Shown here one piece after another: positions 1-10,792 of a stretch of DNA of 64,000 nt; the first letter of the stretch is position 1, and the number at the start of each line of letters is the position of its first letter. The notes beneath the pieces are model-generated. The model was not told where the DNA came from. It searched no databases and saw only the letters and a list, made by a program, of their open reading frames with translations. The stretch covers positions 1,618,715,711 through 1,618,779,710 of the forward strand of contig OY856409.1 of assembly GCA_963693085.1 (NCBI GenBank), written 5' to 3'. Source of the DNA: Alisma plantago-aquatica. Lineage: Eukaryota > Streptophyta > Magnoliopsida > Alismatales > Alismataceae. The position numbers were made by a program, and so were the translations under genes.

Positions 1-1930
1 ATTAGAGAGCCCATTGGAATGAATTGGGGTATCTATATGAAATCTCGGTGGTTGAGGAGGTGGAGTTATTAGAGAGGATTGGATTTGTTAGCATTGTTGA
101 TGCATGATTATAGGAAGACCCTATCTCCTTCCTTTGACTGATCACTTTCATTCGGATACGATCACTTTTCATTTCACTTTTGGTGAACTGGATATCACCC
201 CGAGTAACGGGTCAAGATTATTGGTTTAGGGTTTAGTGGGACTCCCATTAGTTATCTTCCTAACTGACAAGAGTGGGGTCATTACTGCCTAGCTGGGATT
301 CTAGGAGCGAATCTTGAAGATATTGATATGGCCTCTAAGTATAAAGTCAGGTGTACTTGGTTGAGGTCCACCTTCTTTAATGAGGGAAAATGGTGAGGTG
401 CCAATGATCAACTATATACAACCTTGTGGGTTCATGTGTTCCTATTTGTCTTTATCACTTTTTGTTTGTGTAGAAACAACTCTAGGAATCAAGGAGATGT
501 TTGTTGGTTCTCCTTTCTCCTAAACCTAAATGCAATTCATTCCTTTGATCAGGGTGGTGGTGTGTATGTCCATCTAATGATGCATTTGATAAGATGTCTT
601 GTGGGAGACTTCAAAGGAGAGAAGATTTAGGCTATGAAAAGCTATTGAGGCTTTGTAGGATTGATTGTGAAAAGTATTTACCTTTCTTTGCTTGTATTTG
701 AAATAAATATAATAGATGATTTTCTCTAACACTTCTTTTTGCAGTATGTGGGTCTATGAGCACTTTTTTCTACATAGACACATTACTTTGAGTGGCCCAG
801 AGGGCTATGTGTATGCCTCACTCCTTACTTGTTGCCATTAGGATGTGCGAGTAGGGTTCCATATGAGAAACAAAGGGGTGAATTGGAACGATGATAGTTG
901 TTGAGGTATGTGTAGTACTCAAAACACTTGTATTTTATCATGAATATGAACTTTAGTTCAATCTAATTGGTTGCTTTTCCTATATTTACTGTAGATTCCA
1001 ACACAATGTGGTGGCCATGTCTTGTGTAGCCTTCTTGGAGGCATTATCTCTAGATTCTTGCCAAATTTAGTTGGAGTCTCTATCTAGGAGTGTGTTGTAT
1101 ATGGGTGAATGTGCTTCTTTTAGCGGGCTAGTGGCTAACACATCCCTTTCAATCCTTTTTCAAGGATTCTCTCTCCTGATCTTAGGATTTTTTAGGCTGC
1201 TCAAGAGAGAATGTATGGGAAAGTGAGGAGTGATGAGTACCAGATGCGGTACTACATGCATGGCATGTCAGTTCTCTTTCCTAGAGAAGCATACAATTGT
1301 CTCCAATGTCCCCTAGTGGTTAGTGTCTGAGTCTTATAGTGTTCCCATATACTTGCATTATCTTTGACAAGCATTTTCTTCCAGGTGATTAATTATGATT
1401 TGGAAGAGGAGTAGGATGATTAGGGGTATGAATTCGGTCATCCATCCCCTCTTGAGACAATTCCTTCGCTTGAGGCACTTTCTTCACTTGAGGATCCACA
1501 TTTTCCACTAATTGATGCTCATGGATTTGATGACTTCCCTGGCTTGTGGCCTCTTTGAGATTATGGTATCGGAGGCTCTTGTCACTTCCCAGGTGACTTT
1601 GTCTAGACATCATCCTTGATAGAGATAGATGAGGCTTCAGATGCGGTAGACATACTCTTTGGATCAACTATCCCACTAGGTTATCAACATAGCCAACACT
1701 TTGAGGGATATTCTAATATAGGGGACTTTTCTTTGGATGTCTCCATTCCGAGTGTAGATCCATTTTCAGCTAGTATAGAGGTAGGTTTTTCCAAGCATAG
1801 ATATTCTGCTTTGGTAGTGGATGTTCCTTCTATCAATTGCTCTTCTGGTCATATGTGGTCTAACAATATTATTTGCTCTCACATCAGCGATGAGCATCAT
1901 TCTTTAGGGTCTTCTCTTACTAATCATTGA
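1..1930 (+). pseudogene. Decayed plant mobile domain (PMD, MAIN-like) gene, copy A
   Basis: Broken coding sequence resembling the PMD (aminotransferase-like, MAIN-like) family. Readable pieces include LLERIGFVSIVDA near 80-105, a FHFTFGELDITP-like stretch near 160-210, and a VHLMMHLIRCLVGDF-like stretch near 570-615, the usual order of PMD motifs. Frameshifts and stops separate them. Two plausible GT-AG introns (about 674-744 and 905-994) have pyrimidine-rich acceptors, suggesting descent from an intron-bearing gene, not a processed copy. The 1616-1930 stretch is open for 104 codons but matches nothing I know. PMD proteins act in meristem maintenance and silencing, and related domains occur in transposons, so a transposon origin is possible. 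The 5' end is outside the window. Confidence 0.55.
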
Positions 1931-2354
1931 CATTTGGCCAAGCGCTTGACTGGGTGGCTGAAAGGGAAGATGAAGAAATAGTTATTTATCATTAGCATTT
2001 TTATTACATGATGTATGTTTCTTTCCTACTAGAAAATCATGTATTGGTTATGTTAGTATTTGTAAATTCCTTTAAGTAAAAAAAGTTAGCTTGAGTTTAG
2101 AAATGATTGTGAGGTTTTGTTATCTTTGATTCAGAAATGGATTTTGGAGTTTCTTCTTTAGAAGATGTCTGATTGAACATCAGATTGCCTCGATCCACAT
2201 GATGATTAAAGGTGGAAGAGAACCAAGATCCACAGACCTAAACTTGGAGTCATGCTCCCCTCGGGATGTGAGTTTGACTTGGTCTCATTGTAGTATGATT
2301 ACATTAGGGAGAAGGACACAACGTTCCCATTATCTCTGAGAAATGCATTTGTCC
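1931..2354. other. Spacer between the two PMD-like copies
   Basis: No coding stretch is recognised. It probably holds the 3' UTR of copy A and the upstream region of copy B, as it is AT-rich and ends in a TATA box. Confidence 0.35.
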
Positions 2355-2362
2355 TATAAATA
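2355..2362 (+). promoter_or_regulatory. Candidate TATA box of PMD-like copy B
   Basis: TATAAATA lies 53 bp upstream of the ATG at 2415. This spacing suits a plant core promoter with a short 5' UTR. Placement is by motif and spacing only. Confidence 0.45.
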
Positions 2363-2414
2363 GGGTTGTATCCCTCCTTTTTTTAACACAACTTGCCTCT
2401 CATTACTCAAGGTA

Positions 2415-3116
2415 ATGGGAGAGAAAGAGATACATGCGATCCCAATTTTACAACATCCTCCTATCAACTTGTCATTAGTACATTGTTGCGTCAGTGATCT
2501 TTCTGAAATAGAAGAAGTCGAGCTGGCAAGCTTTGGTGTGACTCATCATCTTCATCATATGGCTTATATCCCTATTGTGAGGGAGTTGATGTCGGAAAAA
2601 AATCTACTTCTGGGATCCTTTGAGTTACAACTTTCATTTTGGTGAACTTGTTCTGACCCCCACCTTAGAGGATGTAGCTAAGGTCACCAGACTTCCTCTA
2701 CATGATCGATGGCATGTGGTACCAAGGAAGTCGAGCTGGGCTACTGAGTTGGGAAGTCTTTTGGGCATGAAGAAATCTAGTGCTACTTGATGGTTTACTG
2801 GTGATAGTTTTTTCACTTAGATGGCTTCCCTGTGGGAGACATTTAAGAGTGAGGCACTTTATTGTGTCGATTCTCCTGATATGCTTTGCTTGCGGGATAT
2901 ACTCTGATCATCCTAGCAGAGCTATTCTTTGGATAGGCTATTGGGAAAGTGACAACTTCTACTTGTAGAGTTGTAGCCTCTCTATGGAGAAAGGAAGCTA
3001 TTTTTCCTTTGACACTGGATGAAATGCATGAGTGCTTAGATGAAGCACAACTAATTGGAAAGATAAATGGACCCTTCCAAGTTCTACATATTTATCTAGG
3101 AATGTGCATTGGTCTT
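2415..3116 (+). pseudogene. PMD-like gene copy B, 5' part (interrupted by E1)
   Basis: An ATG at 2415 opens 76 codons (MGEKEIHAIPILQ...). After a frameshift, the hallmark PMD segment FHFGELVLTPTLEDVAKVTRLP is legible at about 2635-2700, equivalent to the usual FxxGExTITLEDVAxLxGLP. Further broken pieces run to 3116. The reading stops at GTCTT (3112-3116), the target duplicated by the E1 insertion, and sequence resumes at 17747. At least two frameshifts and several stops are present. It resembles copy A, suggesting tandem duplication. Family assignment rests on the motif; function cannot be claimed. Confidence 0.55.
3112..3116. repeat. Target site duplication of E1, left
   Basis: GTCTT directly precedes the LTR start and matches 17742-17746 directly after the other LTR. 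The 5-bp length is normal for Ty3 integrase. Confidence 0.9.
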
Positions 3117-3515
3117 TGTGGGATCTGATCTCCAAACCACGATATCAACATGATTTAAACGTAGCGGAAGCGATTCGATTAGCAGCAGAATACCAATAAT
3201 CAGCGGAAATTAAAACTTTTTGAGATAAAGCATTGAAACCATAAAACTTCCTTCATAAAAGGAGATAAACTGTTTACATCTCAGATAATTACTTCTTGAG
3301 TAATTATATACAACATGATACAAAATCTCAAGAACTCATAACCAAAATCTCAGACCAAAAGACTCCAAGACCTGAGAGTACAGAGGACACATAGGACTGA
3401 CTCTAACTACACCACATGGCAGGCTAAATCTCCACCTGAGATTTTACTGTTGCCCCTGGTGCTGCTGCTGCTGGGACTGGTCACCTGTAGACCTGTTCCT
3501 CCGTCCTCGACGTCC

Positions 3516-3524
3516 ACCTAAAAA
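3516..3524 (-). promoter_or_regulatory. Conserved TTTTTAGGT box in E1 LTR
   Basis: Complement reads TTTTTAGGT, about 400 bp from the LTR end. The same box sits at a similar distance in E2, E3 and E5 LTRs. Role unknown; it could belong to RNA 3'-end formation or the R/U5 region. Confidence 0.5.
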
Positions 3525-3542
3525 GTTGAAGTCTACGGGGTG

Positions 3543-3584
3543 AGACAATTTTACATAATTGTCCCAGCGAGAGTTATAACTCTC
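3543..3584 (-). promoter_or_regulatory. Twin hairpin in E1 LTR
   Basis: 3543-3562 is an inverted repeat with 7-nt arms GACAATT/AATTGTC. 3569-3584 is the perfect 16-bp palindrome GAGAGTTATAACTCTC. Both recur in the second E1 LTR (13242-13282) and, slightly changed, in both E5 LTRs. Confidence 0.6.
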
Positions 3585-4005
3585 CGCCAGAAGCTTTATT
3601 ATAGCACCTCAAAGAATAACTTAAATAGTAAAAGCTTCACAGTATTCAACATCAGATATAATAGTAAGCATGAGTTCAACAGTTATGAAATATGAAGACA
3701 TTTGCACTATACAGTGTAACATCAATCAATCAACTCGTAGTTATCTCTAATAGGTGTGCTACGCTATGGATTATGTCTTTCAAACATTACTTTTATGCCC
3801 TGTGGAGATGAGGTTTACCACTCATCCTCCAACCAATCACTGCTAAGTGCCTTGGCATCATACTAGGTCATCGAAAGAGTCGGATTCTCATGACCTTCAC
3901 CTTCCTCAGTCAGTAAGAGGATTACTTGTAGGACATCTCGTGCCTCTACTATAATAGCATACCAGGGTAATCTGGTCCTTCGCTATTTTAGAGTTATAAT
4001 GGCAT

Positions 4006-4123
4006 TCTGTACTCTCTTCGTCATCAGGAGATTTCATGTTTATCTTCCACTGATATGGATATCTGTGCTTTCTTCATCATCAGGAGGTTTCATGTTTACC
4101 ATCCACTGATACGGTATAGGATT
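4006..4123. repeat. Two-copy direct repeat in E1 LTR (about 57-bp period)
   Basis: CTTCGTCATCAGGAGATTTC near 4016 recurs with small changes near 4072, each copy followed by a CCACTGATAyGG segment. The other LTR has the same pair near 13710-13810. Confidence 0.55.
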
Positions 4124-5284
4124 GTAGTGAAGGATTGATGGATTACACATCTACATCAAATACCTACACTAGGTTGTAAGGTTCTACACATCCATATACC
4201 CCACATACTCAAAAATATGTGATCCAGGAGTTCCCTTAGGAAAACCTGTTTCACCATCATTTGATCTCTGACAATGATGGATCTATGATCAGGGCTCTAC
4301 ATTACACTTGATTAGTTAGGTACATTCAGTATTCTTTTAACATCGTACATTGTTCTTCAAACAATAACATTAGGATAACAACTATGAAATGAGAATACTA
4401 AATGTAACAAGCCTAACTATCATCAATCATCATATCTCAATACATTCATCACAAGTCATCTCTAAAGCATTACCTTGATGGTAATTATGGCTCTCACAGC
4501 CCATTTTAATCCATAAGTTGCCATTGACAATGCATCAGGATATATCACTATTCATAAAGCTAAAGCATGCTTTCAATGAATATAGTTTCATAATCCGTAC
4601 CTGGATATGATCATCATCTCATGACAACCTGCATGGTTAATTCAACTAATAACAGTAAACAATTCATTCTAGAAGTTACACTTTCAAACTTTTAGAAGAG
4701 TCAAGTTCCCCAATATTCATCAATCAGGGTTTACTATTCACAATACATGTCCTCACCCTAGAATTAGAGTTTACTATTCACCTCATGGCGAATTGAACTC
4801 ATATTATCATCATGTATGAGAAACATCATCATTAAAGCTCCTAGATAAGATTAAAATTCACTAAACATCATAATATGGGTTTCCATGATCTCACATAGGT
4901 GGATCATACCCTAATCATGCACATTCATGTGTATTGAAGGTACTTTACTTAGGTTTCCACTATAAAAGGGGTACTTTCTCTCTCTTATGATACTTCCTCT
5001 CTCCTCTTACTAGTAGATGGTGATAACACCACTCTAGATCAGGTTGGGTTAAGTCCTCATTGACTAGCATAAGCCAAAATATCATTAACATGTGATTAGG
5101 GTTTTATTAGAAAAAGGTATTACTCAATTAAACCCCTCAAGGGTATTTTGGTAATTTACCTCATGATCACCATCATGGGTCAATTCATTAATCACTTAGT
5201 CCCTTAATGTTCTAAGCTACCATTAGGGTTTAGATTAGATCACCATTGAACCAATTACAACTTCAAGTGATTATGTATAAATAA

Positions 5285-6810
5285 CCTTGAAAACCTCCAA
5301 ACGGTTTCAACCTTCAACCACCAAATGGTTTGAAACCGTTTGGGTGCGTTGACCGTTTGCTAGGTTTGACTCCAAGACCGCATGACCTCAAGGTCGTTTT
5401 CCCAAACCGTTTGGGTGTGTTGACCGTTTGGAAAGGTTGACTTTCCAAACCGTTTGAGCTTATGCGGTTTGAAATCGTTTGATCAACTTTTCTTGAGATC
5501 GATTGGTCCAAACGACCTTGAGATCGTTTGAGCCCAAACGGTCTTGAGACCGTTTGGCCTTAAACGGTCTTTAGACCGTTTGGACCTCCAACATGGTTCA
5601 AAAGTTGCAAATGTTTATGATTAAGTATGTTGAAGCCCTCAATTGGCCAAAGCCATGTTAACCACTTATAAATTGAGTCAATTAGGATGAGCCTCAATCA
5701 ATTGGACAACAAATTAACCCTCAATTGAAAGCCAATTAGGGTTAAATCCATCTCAATTAGAGTTTCAAATCGGATGGTCATCAATATTCAACAATGTGAA
5801 TCAATTCAAGGTTGAACCTATCAATTGACCTCCAATTGGGCCCATCCTTGGCCCAAACGGTCTTGAGATCATTTGGATGACCTCCAAACGGTCTTAAGAC
5901 CGTTTGCCCAAGAATTCATCAAATCTACGTTGATTTGATAGGGGTTGAAGCTTAATTAAGTCACAAATCAGCAATTTGATTATTTCAATAACCCACTATA
6001 ATTGGGCCCTCAATTGATCAAATTACCTTAACCCTAGACCTCCAACCGGTCTTGGGTTGACACCACACGGTCTTGAGACCGTTTTGATGAGTTCCAAATG
6101 GTCTTGAGACCGTTTGCCCATCCATCCTTTGGACTCTAGTGAAAATTCATTAAGGTTTGATCTATTGAGTTAATCATCACATCAATACTTAATTGCAATA
6201 TGATTTGGTACCTTTGGACCTTCAATTGGTCAACTATACTTGACCCCAGACCTCTAAACGGTCTTGGGTGATCCCAAAACGGTCTTGAGACCGTTTGGAT
6301 GATTCCCCAAACGGTCTTGAGACCGTTTGGGCTAATCAACCCAAAATCACTAATTAACTCATTGGAATTTCAGCACTGATTTCAATTAGGATTTGCCCTA
6401 TTAATCAACCTTCAACTCATAACTCGTTTGGAATTAATCCATCAAATTTGGTGAGTCATTAATCAACATCATTATGAACAGTAATCCCAAACGGTCAACA
6501 CTTGGTCAACCATCTTAAACGGTCTTGAGACCGTTTGCCCAAAAAGGGAAAATTAAATAGATTGAAAATCAGAACTTAACTCAATTGGATTTGCTAATTG
6601 ATTTGCTTATATCTCACGATTCCTTTGGAGTTAACCCCTCAATTGTTGTGGGTGATCAGCCTACATAATTAGGAACAGGATTATAATACGTTCGTTGCTT
6701 GGTCAACTGGACCAAATGGTCTTGAAGACCGTTTGGCTCCATGAGACCCTGAAACCGTTTGCCCACCAAACGGTTGTGCAAACCGCATGGGAAATTGGTT
6801 AGGACCGTTT
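5285..6810. repeat. Palindrome-rich zone in E1 3' LTR
   Basis: Dozens of AAACGGT/ACCGTTT cores. Many are paired as 11-nt inverted arms CCAAACGGTCT / AGACCGTTTGG around a 2-nt centre (for example near 5533, 6281 and 6306). Around 6427 and 6624 the flanking TTTGGAATTA/TTTGGAGTTA sequence repeats at 197-bp spacing, the same module as in E5 in opposite orientation. Confidence 0.8.
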
Positions 6811-8020
6811 AGTAAAGTGGAAATCTGTAGATAAGCATAGGAATTAACGCCCTTATCTTCTACCTCAAGAACAGTATCAGTTCTTCACGATTTTGCTTGC
6901 AAGGATGCAAGGGGAGATAGGGAAGAAGAAGAACTAGCAACTATACGCATAGAAAAAGATGTATAATCAAAGCATAATGTTTAGAGTTATAAAACCCGCA
7001 TAAAGGTTGTCCCTTGAGCTCCAAGCTTCCAAGCTTCAGGTCTTTAATGGCGTCTTTGAGCTCCACAGGTTGGCCAAGGTGAATTCTCCAAGGAAAAGTT
7101 GGAAAGGAATGGCTAGAAAGATAAAGCTAGGTGAGCTAGCCATGAATTCAACCTTGAAATCGAGTTTCCTCCATGAACTCAAGCAAAAGGGATGATCCAA
7201 ACTTACCTTGATCTCCCTGGTCGTTCTCCTATGCTCCAGAGCTCTGCCTTAGTCAGTTTGAGCAAGGGGGATAAGTGAGGGAATGAAAGAAACGTTCCTT
7301 TGCTTGCAAAGGAAGTGATATATATATATATTTTGGGTGAAAATTCTCCATAAAGCTTCTACTTTATCCCATTTCTCATCTAAGTCCTTCCTTTCTTCTT
7401 TGCTCGTCCCTACCCATTATTTCTAAAGACAAACTCCTTCTAAGGTCAAGAATTGAAGGCAAAGAGGATCAACCCATCACTAAAGCATACACATAAAAGG
7501 GCTATTATACATACACCTTGATTATTCAATCACAAAGGTGTTCTTTATTATATGATTATTCAAATGAAGTGCCCTCTTCATCATTTCTACTCTAAATGAT
7601 GACAAAAGTTATAAAAGATATTTTAGATGATGTATTTTACAAGTTGCACCCCTCAAATTGGGTAAATTGCACTCTACACCAATTTAGGGTTTTCAAGTAC
7701 AGGGGTTGCTTCCAAAGCTGCACCTTGGTGCTCAAGCTTGGGAAATCCCTCAAACTTCATCATAAACATCCTCATGATGTCTCAACATCATAGGAACATC
7801 TCAACATGTGCAATTTGCAAGTTAATCCCTTAACTCGGTAATTGGCACATAGATCCCTGTATTACAAAACAATGCTACAACTATATATATAAAGGAGCAA
7901 AATTGAAATATATGTTTCTGAGGGACTTAATTACATGCCCAAAGTTAATCACAAGGATTTAATTACGTATTTAGGCAAAACACCTAGGCTTAGTTCATAA
8001 CCCAGGTCAGGGATGTTACA

Positions 8021-8035
8021 AATTATCCACCCCTT
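8021..8035 (-). other. E1 polypurine tract
   Basis: On the element strand AAGGGGTGGATAATT lies directly before the 3' LTR, the position from which plus-strand DNA synthesis is primed. The E5 tract ends in the same ATAATT. Confidence 0.8.
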
Positions 8036-8068
8036 ACAAGGATTTGTCCCCGAAATCGATAAAACGTA

Positions 8069-9082
8069 TTAAGAGAAAAGGGCAGGGTATTTTCTTCTCA
8101 TCTCATCCTCTAGTTCCCAGGTGGCTTCTTCAACACCACGGTGGTTCCAGAGGACTTTCACAAGGCTTAAATCTTTCTTCTTTAACTTTTTAATTCTGTT
8201 ATCAAGGATTGACACTGGTCCTTCCTCATAAGATATATCATCATTCAATTCTACCTCCATAGGTTGTAGAATTGACTCAGTGTCTGGGTGACATTTCTTT
8301 AGCATAGAAATGTGAAACACAGGATGTAACCTCTGTAACTCTGGTGGTAGCTCTAGTTTATAGGCTACTTTTCCAATCCGTTCAATGATTGGATAAGGCC
8401 CCATAAATCTAGGAGCTAACTTCCCTTTCTTTCCAAAACGAAGGACTCCTTTGTCTCCAACCTCCAACTCTAAGGGTCTACGACGCTTGTCAGCATAAGA
8501 TTTCTGCCTATCGTGTGCAATCTTAATCTGTTGCTGTATTACCTTAATCTTTTCTGTAGTTTGCTGCACAAGATCAGGTCCTAACCACTGATGCTCACCA
8601 GTCTCATACCAACACGAGGGTGATCTACAACGTCTACCATACAAGGATTCATAAGGTGCCATATCAATACTATGCTGATAGCTATTGTTATAGGCAAACT
8701 CTATCAAGCTTAGGTGTAGATCCCAACTTTCGGTAAACTGGAGAACACATGTTCTCAATAGGTCTTCCAAGGTCTGTATGGTCCTTTCCGACTGTCCATC
8801 AGTCTGTGGATGAAAGGTCGTACTAAACCTTAACTGGGTGCCTAAAGCATTATGAATTTGTTCCCAAAAATGACTTGTAAACTGGGGACCTCTGTCAGAA
8901 ACTATAGTGATAGGAACTCCGTGTAAACGCACTATCTCTTGAACATACAACTGTGATAACCTTTCAGCAGAATAGGTTGTTTTGACAGGTAAGAAATGTG
9001 CTGTCTTAGTCAACCTATCTACAATTACCCAAATGGAATTATGTCCTTTGCTTGTCTTGGGTAGGCCAACAACAAAGTCCAT
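8069..9082 (-). CDS. E1 integrase core and chromodomain segment
   Basis: 337-codon open segment of the broken polyprotein. The integrase catalytic triad is intact: D2 (MDFVVGLP), D63 (SDRGPQF) and E99 (GQSERTIQ), with 35 residues between the last two. A GPY/F-like region (RFMGPYPIIERIG) follows. The C-terminal 55 residues end with VEEATWELEDEMRRKYP, a chromodomain-like tail that in this family helps direct integration to marked chromatin. It is read from the E1 RNA as part of gag-pol, not from its own promoter. Confidence 0.88.
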   Translation of the reverse strand: MDFVVGLPKTSKGHNSIWVIVDRLTKTAHFLPVKTTYSAERLSQLYVQEIVRLHGVPITIVSDRGPQFTSHFWEQIHNALGTQLRFSTTFHPQTDGQSERTIQTLEDLLRTCVLQFTESWDLHLSLIEFAYNNSYQHSIDMAPYESLYGRRCRSPSCWYETGEHQWLGPDLVQQTTEKIKVIQQQIKIAHDRQKSYADKRRRPLELEVGDKGVLRFGKKGKLAPRFMGPYPIIERIGKVAYKLELPPELQRLHPVFHISMLKKCHPDTESILQPMEVELNDDISYEEGPVSILDNRIKKLKKKDLSLVKVLWNHRGVEEATWELEDEMRRKYPALFS

Positions 9083-9103
9083 GGTAACATGGTCCCACTT
9101 CCA

Positions 9104-9718
9104 CTATGGTATGGGTAAAGGTTGCATTGTTCCTGCAGGCTTTTGGTGTTCAGCTTTAACTTGCTGACACATAGGACACCTCAGAACAAACTCTGCAATA
9201 TCCTTCTTCATTCCAGGCCACCAATACATATCTTTCAAGTTTCGATACATCTTGGTGCTCCCTGGATGCATGGCATACATCGAAGAATGAGCTTCTTCCA
9301 GGACTAACTTCCTCAAGTTGTCCACATCTGACACTATCATCCTCCCATGATAACAGGCTATTTGATCATCTGAGTCATGGAAACCATCTCGTTTCTCACT
9401 ACCATACTCCGATCTAATCTGCTGAACTACAGTATCACCTTGCTGTGCTTCCTTAATCTGCTCTCTAAGGGTATGTTTAATGTGCATCTCAGCTAACAAC
9501 CCGGCTAACAATGACACCTTCAACTGCACATTGTCTTGTCTCAAAGAGATAAGCATATCCCTTCTAGAGCATACTAAAGAGTTTATTTGTGCCCTTTCCA
9601 TGGTTGATGTTGCTGATTTCCTACTCAAGGTATCAGCAACCACATTAGCCTTCCTCGGATGGTAATCAATCGTACAATCGTAGTCCTTGATTAATTCCAT
9701 CCAGCGGCGTTGTGTCAT
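9104..9718 (-). CDS. E1 RNase H C-terminus and integrase zinc domain segment
   Basis: 204-codon segment. [17 protein letters not shown] (about residues 18-34) is the end of RNase H/connection. The integrase N-terminal HHCC zinc site is complete: H144-X6-H151-X29-C181-X2-C184, followed by QQVKAEHQKP. A TAG at 9104-9106 separates it from the integrase core. The frame is shared with all neighbouring segments. Confidence 0.88.
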   Translation of the reverse strand: MTQRRWMELIKDYDCTIDYHPRKANVVADTLSRKSATSTMERAQINSLVCSRRDMLISLRQDNVQLKVSLLAGLLAEMHIKHTLREQIKEAQQGDTVVQQIRSEYGSEKRDGFHDSDDQIACYHGRMIVSDVDNLRKLVLEEAHSSMYAMHPGSTKMYRNLKDMYWWPGMKKDIAEFVLRCPMCQQVKAEHQKPAGTMQPLPIP

Positions 9719-9742
9719 ATTGAGCTCATGCTGAGAGAAGAT

Positions 9743-10612
9743 TTACTTAAAGTTCTTATGGTCAGTGAAAATATGAAACGTCTCTCCATAAAGATAATGT
9801 CTCCAGATCTTCAGGGCATGAACTACAGTAGCTAACTCCAGATCGTGTATCGGATAATTCTCTTCGTGTTTCTTAAGCTGTCGAGAAGCAAAAGAAATTA
9901 CTCGTTTATCCTGCATCAACACACACCCTAGTCCATTCTTAGAAGCATCACAAAAAACTATATATCCTTTACCTTGCTCAGGTAGTACAAGTATGGGTGC
10001 ACTTGTCAACTTCTCCTTCAACAGTTGGAAAGATTGCTGACACTTATCACTCCAAACAAAAGGAACATCTTTCCGGGTCAACTTAGTCAAGGGTAAGGCT
10101 ATGGAACTGAAATTCTTAATGAACCTTCGATAATAGCCTGCTAACCCCAAGAAGCTTCGAATCTCCGTCGGCGTCTTCGGTTGTTCCCACTGTAGAACAG
10201 ATTCTACCTTTGTAGGGTCAACACGAATTCCCGAGGCAGATATCACATGTCCAAGAAAAGATACCTCCGGCAGCCAGAACTCACACTTGCTAAACTTAGC
10301 ATACAGCTTATGTTCTCTTAGTAAGGTCAAAGATTGGCGAAGATGTTGCTCATGCTGCTGAGCATCCTTACTATAGATCAGAATGTCATCTATGAAGACG
10401 ACAACACACTGATCAAGGAAGGGTCGAAAAACTCTATTCATGAGTTCCATGAATGCAGCTGGTGCATTGGTTAGTCCAAACGACATAACCGTGAACTCAT
10501 AGTGACCATATCTTGTCCTAAAGGCAGACTTGGATATGTCACTATCCTTAATACGGAGTTGATGATATCCAGACCTCAGGTCTATCTTTGAGAAGATGGT
10601 TGCACCACGCAA
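9743..10612 (-). CDS. E1 reverse transcriptase palm and RNase H segment
   Basis: 289-codon segment. RT motifs: [10 protein letters not shown] with D11, [10 protein letters not shown] at 45-54, and the active site FIDD at 73-76 (plant Ty3 form of YxDD). [11 protein letters not shown] follows at 154-164. RNase H acidic residues D222 (VFCDAS), E259 and D284 (FTDHK) are present. It is bounded by a TAG before and a TAA after in the same frame. It would copy element RNA into DNA in cytoplasmic particles. Confidence 0.9.
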   Translation of the reverse strand: MRGATIFSKIDLRSGYHQLRIKDSDISKSAFRTRYGHYEFTVMSFGLTNAPAAFMELMNRVFRPFLDQCVVVFIDDILIYSKDAQQHEQHLRQSLTLLREHKLYAKFSKCEFWLPEVSFLGHVISASGIRVDPTKVESVLQWEQPKTPTEIRSFLGLAGYYRRFIKNFSSIALPLTKLTRKDVPFVWSDKCQQSFQLLKEKLTSAPILVLPEQGKGYIVFCDASKNGLGCVLMQDKRVISFASRQLKKHEENYPIHDLELATVVHALKIWRHYLYGETFHIFTDHKNFK

Positions 10613-10792
10613 CTAGTCAAAGAGATCATCAATCCTTGGAAGAGGGTACTTATTCTTTATCGTTACTTTATTGAGTTGTCTATAATCAATGCACAACCGC
10701 ATTGACCCATCTTTCTTTCTAACAAACAAAACTGGAGCACCCCATGGTGAAGTGCTTGGTCGAATAAAACCTTTCTCAAGTAACTCTTGAAG

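Larger units (their letters stand above)
3117..8020 (-). repeat. E1 3' LTR (4904 bp)
   Basis: Matches 12815-17741 end to end. On the element strand it starts TGTAACATCCCTGACC (at 8020) and ends CCCACA (at 3117). Contents: twin hairpins near 3543-3584, short repeats near 4006-4123, and a large palindrome-rich zone at about 5285-6810. Small ORFs at 5314-5511, 6136-6339, 7007-7195 and 7596-7793 recur in the other LTR because the LTRs are duplicates; I do not consider them genes. Confidence 0.95.

Noticed and set aside
7007..7195. Small ORFs repeated in both E1 LTRs (5314, 6136, 7007, 7596 and their partners)
   Set aside because: LTR duplication explains the repetition; several overlap the palindrome array and none resembles a protein family.
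7317..7336. TATATATA run as a promoter in the E1 LTR
   Set aside because: It is a simple AT microsatellite of different length in the two LTRs, with no support for position relative to a transcript start.
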